Shown here one piece after another: positions 61,905 through 64,000 of a stretch of 64,000 nt of DNA. The DNA is from Actinomyces wuliandei (GTDB lineage: Bacteria > Actinomycetota > Actinomycetes > Actinomycetales > Actinomycetaceae): contig NZ_CP025227.1 in the NCBI RefSeq assembly GCF_004010955.1, forward strand, positions 3,038,001 through 3,102,000. Direction: 5' to 3'. The notes beneath the pieces were generated by a model. It made no database searches and had not been told where the DNA came from. It saw only the letters and a program-made list of their open reading frames with translations. The translations under genes were made by a program, and so were the position numbers. Numbering within the stretch: the stretch's first letter is position 1; every line of letters begins with the position of its first letter.

Positions 61905-62659
61905 CTTACACGAACTGGTCGACAACTGTCGATTCCGATCAGGTAGGTCCCAGTATAGAAAACATACTCAGCAAGACACGTCTGTCAGCACTCAGAGCCA
62001 TAGTGACAAAATGACGAAGTAATGAGGCGTGAACTTACCTCACTCTCAATAAGACAAACTCTGTATCAACCGTTATGCGCAGTAGTGAACAACTCCCAAC
62101 CACCCACACATATGCGTGAAAGAATCCGAGTAGAACAGGTACCAACTAGCCTGAGCACAAGGTGCGCATACAGAGCACCACACCTATAGTCCCGCAGTTG
62201 AGCGGCGCGACTCATGTGCCCTCCGTGTTTGGCTGCTTGCACATGCATTCGCCCTCACAGGTTGCGACATCTATGAAGGCCTACACCCGAACCGTGTCGG
62301 AATAGAATCAGTGGCGGCGAGTTTCATCATCAGGGGAAGCACTACAGCACGTACAAAGTGAAACATGTATGGAACAAACCCCCACAGTTGGCCAAAAGCA
62401 AAACCATATGTACGAATATCGTCCCGCATGCATACATGTCGCCCGGCGCTAATACCAACCATGAAGCAAAGCGGGAACACAAGTAACCGTCACGAGTACC
62501 ACAACGACCAGGATCGCAATATGCGCGGAGAAACTCACATGGCACCGAACCCGGAAAGTGGCCACATGACGATCACACCTATGCTCCTCAGCGGAAAAGG
62601 CGGTTCACATACGAGAACCAGGTTCAAACTGGTGCTTAACACGACAACAGGTTGTCTAA

Positions 62660-64000
62660 CTAGTCCTCGTCAAGAGAAGTTCCAGGCGCTAGCGTCCTTA
62701 TGATACGAGCGAGGTCGTCATCTCCTGCAAACTCAATAGTGATACGACCTTTCTTCGCCCCCCTAGTCACCTTAACCCTCGTATCAAAGGCATCAGACAG
62801 TCGAGTTGACAACGCGGGCAACGGAGTACTACGAGCACGTAACGTCTTGGTCTGCTGACGAGATGAGTCGGATTCCTCGTGAAGAGCAACCAACTCCTCA
62901 GTCGCGCGGACAGAAAGTCCTTCTGCAACAACACGCTGAGCCATACGTTCCATCGCATCTACGTGCGGAAGCCCCAGAAGAGCCCGAGCATGACCAGCCG
63001 ACAGCACACCGGCCGCCAGTCGACGCTGTACCAATGGGGGAAGCTTCATCAACCTCAATGTATTAGAAATCTGTGATCGCGATCTAGCGATCCTCTCAGA
63101 GAGTTCAGCCTGAGTACAGTTAAAGTCATCAAGCAGCTGTTGATAGGCAGCAGCCTCCTCCAAGGGATTCAGTTGCACCCGATGAAGGTTCTCCAACAAT
63201 GCGTTACGCAGCATGTCGACATCGTCTGTATCTCGAACCACCGCAGGAATAGTGTCGAGCGACGCCTCTTTCACAGCCCGAAGCCGACGTTCACCTAGAA
63301 TCAGTTCGAAACGTTCCTCCTCCTGCCGTTCTCGAGATGAAACGCGGCGTACGACAACAGGCTGCAGCAATCCAACTTCTACGATAGAAGCAGCGAGCTC
63401 AGTAATCTCCTCCTCGTCAAAAACCTGCCGAGGCTGTCGGGGATTCGGATCAATACGATCCACCGGAATATCAGCATAAGTTGCGCCGGGAACTGGAACA
63501 AGCTCACCTTCTTTGACGACAGAAACCTGAGCATCATAGTTACCTTCCGAATTAGTTACGTGCTGATCAGAGGCAGTCTGACTACTATGAACGGCAACGT
63601 CGCCAGAATCTCCTCCATCACCTATGGGGGTGGCTTGTGATCTAGAGGGACGGCGATCGGCAGCATGAACGTCATCTGCCTGCTGAGAAGACTTCGAAGC
63701 CGTTTCACGTGAAACATGAGTCGAAGTGCCCTTACCTCTATCCTGGGCCGCGCCAGAACCCGAGGAGCCGTCGATGCGACGACCCGACCCTGAGCCCCGA
63801 AGGGTCTTCTCAGCAGTACTCCTAGCCCGCCTGGACTGCTTCCTCTGTCGTGTCGTCGCAGTCTCGGACTTCAAGTCGTGTTCAGCTGGTTCTCCTTGTC
63901 CGGTCTCAACGGCTACATCAACGCCTTCTGAATAGGCATCACGCGAAGAATCTGAGTAAGAGAGACGCTTCAATGCCCCCTTTGGAGTTGATTTGTCCTC
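62660..64000 (-). CDS. parB: Chromosome partitioning protein ParB (5' end beyond the right edge)
   Basis: At least 446 residues in the window, with the frame open to base 64000, so the start lies outside. The first visible part (KSTPKGALKRLSYS) and about 150 residues of Ser/Arg/Asp-rich linker precede the ParB CTPase domain (IPVDRIDPNPRQPRQVFDEE, FELILGERRLRAVKEA with the GERR box), then the parS-binding helix-turn-helix (TQAELSERIARSRSQISNTL, LSAGHARALLGL) and a short C-terminal dimer domain. ParB loads at parS and works with ParA (expected just beyond the edge) to segregate origins. The TTG at 63973 is a possible but unlikely start. The N-terminal linker is unusually long, and a parS site lies within it. 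Confidence 0.95.
   Translation of the reverse strand, partial: EDKSTPKGALKRLSYSDSSRDAYSEGVDVAVETGQGEPAEHDLKSETATTRQRKQSRRARSTAEKTLRGSGSGRRIDGSSGSGAAQDRGKGTSTHVSRETASKSSQQADDVHAADRRPSRSQATPIGDGGDSGDVAVHSSQTASDQHVTNSEGNYDAQVSVVKEGELVPVPGATYADIPVDRIDPNPRQPRQVFDEEEITELAASIVEVGLLQPVVVRRVSSRERQEEERFELILGERRLRAVKEASLDTIPAVVRDTDDVDMLRNALLENLHRVQLNPLEEAAAYQQLLDDFNCTQAELSERIARSRSQISNTLRLMKLPPLVQRRLAAGVLSAGHARALLGLPHVDAMERMAQRVVAEGLSVRATEELVALHEESDSSRQQTKTLRARSTPLPALSTRLSDAFDTRVKVTRGAKKGRITIEFAGDDDLARIIRTLAPGTSLDED
63701..63716. promoter_or_regulatory. parS site 4, inside the parB coding sequence
   Basis: CGTTTCACGTGAAACA, with the perfect 14-bp palindrome, coding for HVSRET in the ParB linker. Confidence 0.92.

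Larger units (their letters stand above)
59020..62659. other. 3.6-kb low-GC, apparently gene-free partition region
   Basis: GC falls to roughly 40-55% (38%, 43%, 50% and 55% counted in four 60-base samples) against about 70% in the body of the window. The longest open frames are under 140 codons, overlap on both strands, carry many Cys, His, Trp and Tyr, have no family motif and no convincing ribosome binding sites. I found no tRNA or rRNA signature. The left third is T-rich on the plus strand (25 T to 12 A in 59221-59280) and the right third A-rich (24 A to 6 T in 62461-62520). Three parS sites and one DnaA box lie inside. It is best read as a centromere-like region beside parB. Confidence 0.7.

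Noticed and set aside
59020..62659. oriC in the low-GC gap
   Set aside because: Only one DnaA box was found, and actinobacterial oriC lies between dnaA and dnaN, which should be beyond parB.
62602..62660. Possible tRNA T-arm (GGTTCAAAC) in the low-GC gap
   Set aside because: The surrounding bases do not form acceptor, D or anticodon arms.

Overview
The window is GC-rich DNA (roughly 70% over most of it) from a high-GC Gram-positive bacterium, most likely an actinomycete close to Actinomyces (Actinomycetaceae). The evidence is the order rpsF-ssb-rpsR-rplI-dnaB at the left, a mycobacterial-like order pcnA-NUDIX-DUF6049-murJ(pseudokinase)-trxB-trxA-...-parB at the right, a SigR/SigH-type promoter before trxB, and parS sites. 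The right end should lie close to oriC, because parB normally sits a few kb from dnaA. This is inferred from family knowledge and synteny; no database was searched.

Layout. 0-7 kb: the start of dnaB, a MATE exporter, rplI, rpsR, ssb, rpsF and a bifunctional class A PBP with a Gln/Asn-rich tail. 7-17 kb: a calcium-type P-type ATPase, a hairpin-rich spacer, a zinc-type macrodomain hydrolase overlapping an HxlR regulator, a divergent NAD(P)-binding oxidoreductase, a NarL-type two-component system and a DUF4352 lipoprotein-like protein. 17-31 kb: a purine/ureide (allantoin) catabolic island, almost all on the minus strand. It encodes an allantoin/hydantoin racemase-like enzyme, two NCS1 permeases, allantoinase, an aspartate carbamoyltransferase-like enzyme with an altered acceptor site, DUF3830, a split transketolase, a TIM-barrel isomerase and glyoxylate carboligase, with a GntR/FCD regulator and a small membrane protein upstream. 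31-45 kb: an MFS transporter, a type B carboxylesterase, serA, serC, a secreted DUF4832-like protein, a DUF4143 protein that has lost its ATPase core, a GH36 alpha-galactosidase, a Gfo/Idh/MocA oxidoreductase and a two-gene ABC transporter. 44-59 kb: pcnA, NUDIX, DUF6049 and murJ (joined by ATGA overlaps), then trxB, trxA, thrC, an aminotransferase and ddl.

59.0-62.7 kb is the most unusual stretch: about 3.6 kb of much lower GC DNA with no credible gene. It carries three parS sites and leads into parB, which holds a fourth parS inside its own coding sequence. It looks like a centromere-like partition region.

How the genes may work together: the island should import allantoin (NCS1), interconvert its enantiomers (racemase-like protein) and open the ring (allantoinase). 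Glyoxylate then enters central metabolism through Gcl, the TIM-barrel isomerase and possibly the transketolase pair. No allantoate amidohydrolase or ureidoglycolate enzyme is present, so the middle of the pathway is either elsewhere or done by the unassigned carbamoyltransferase-like and DUF3830 proteins.
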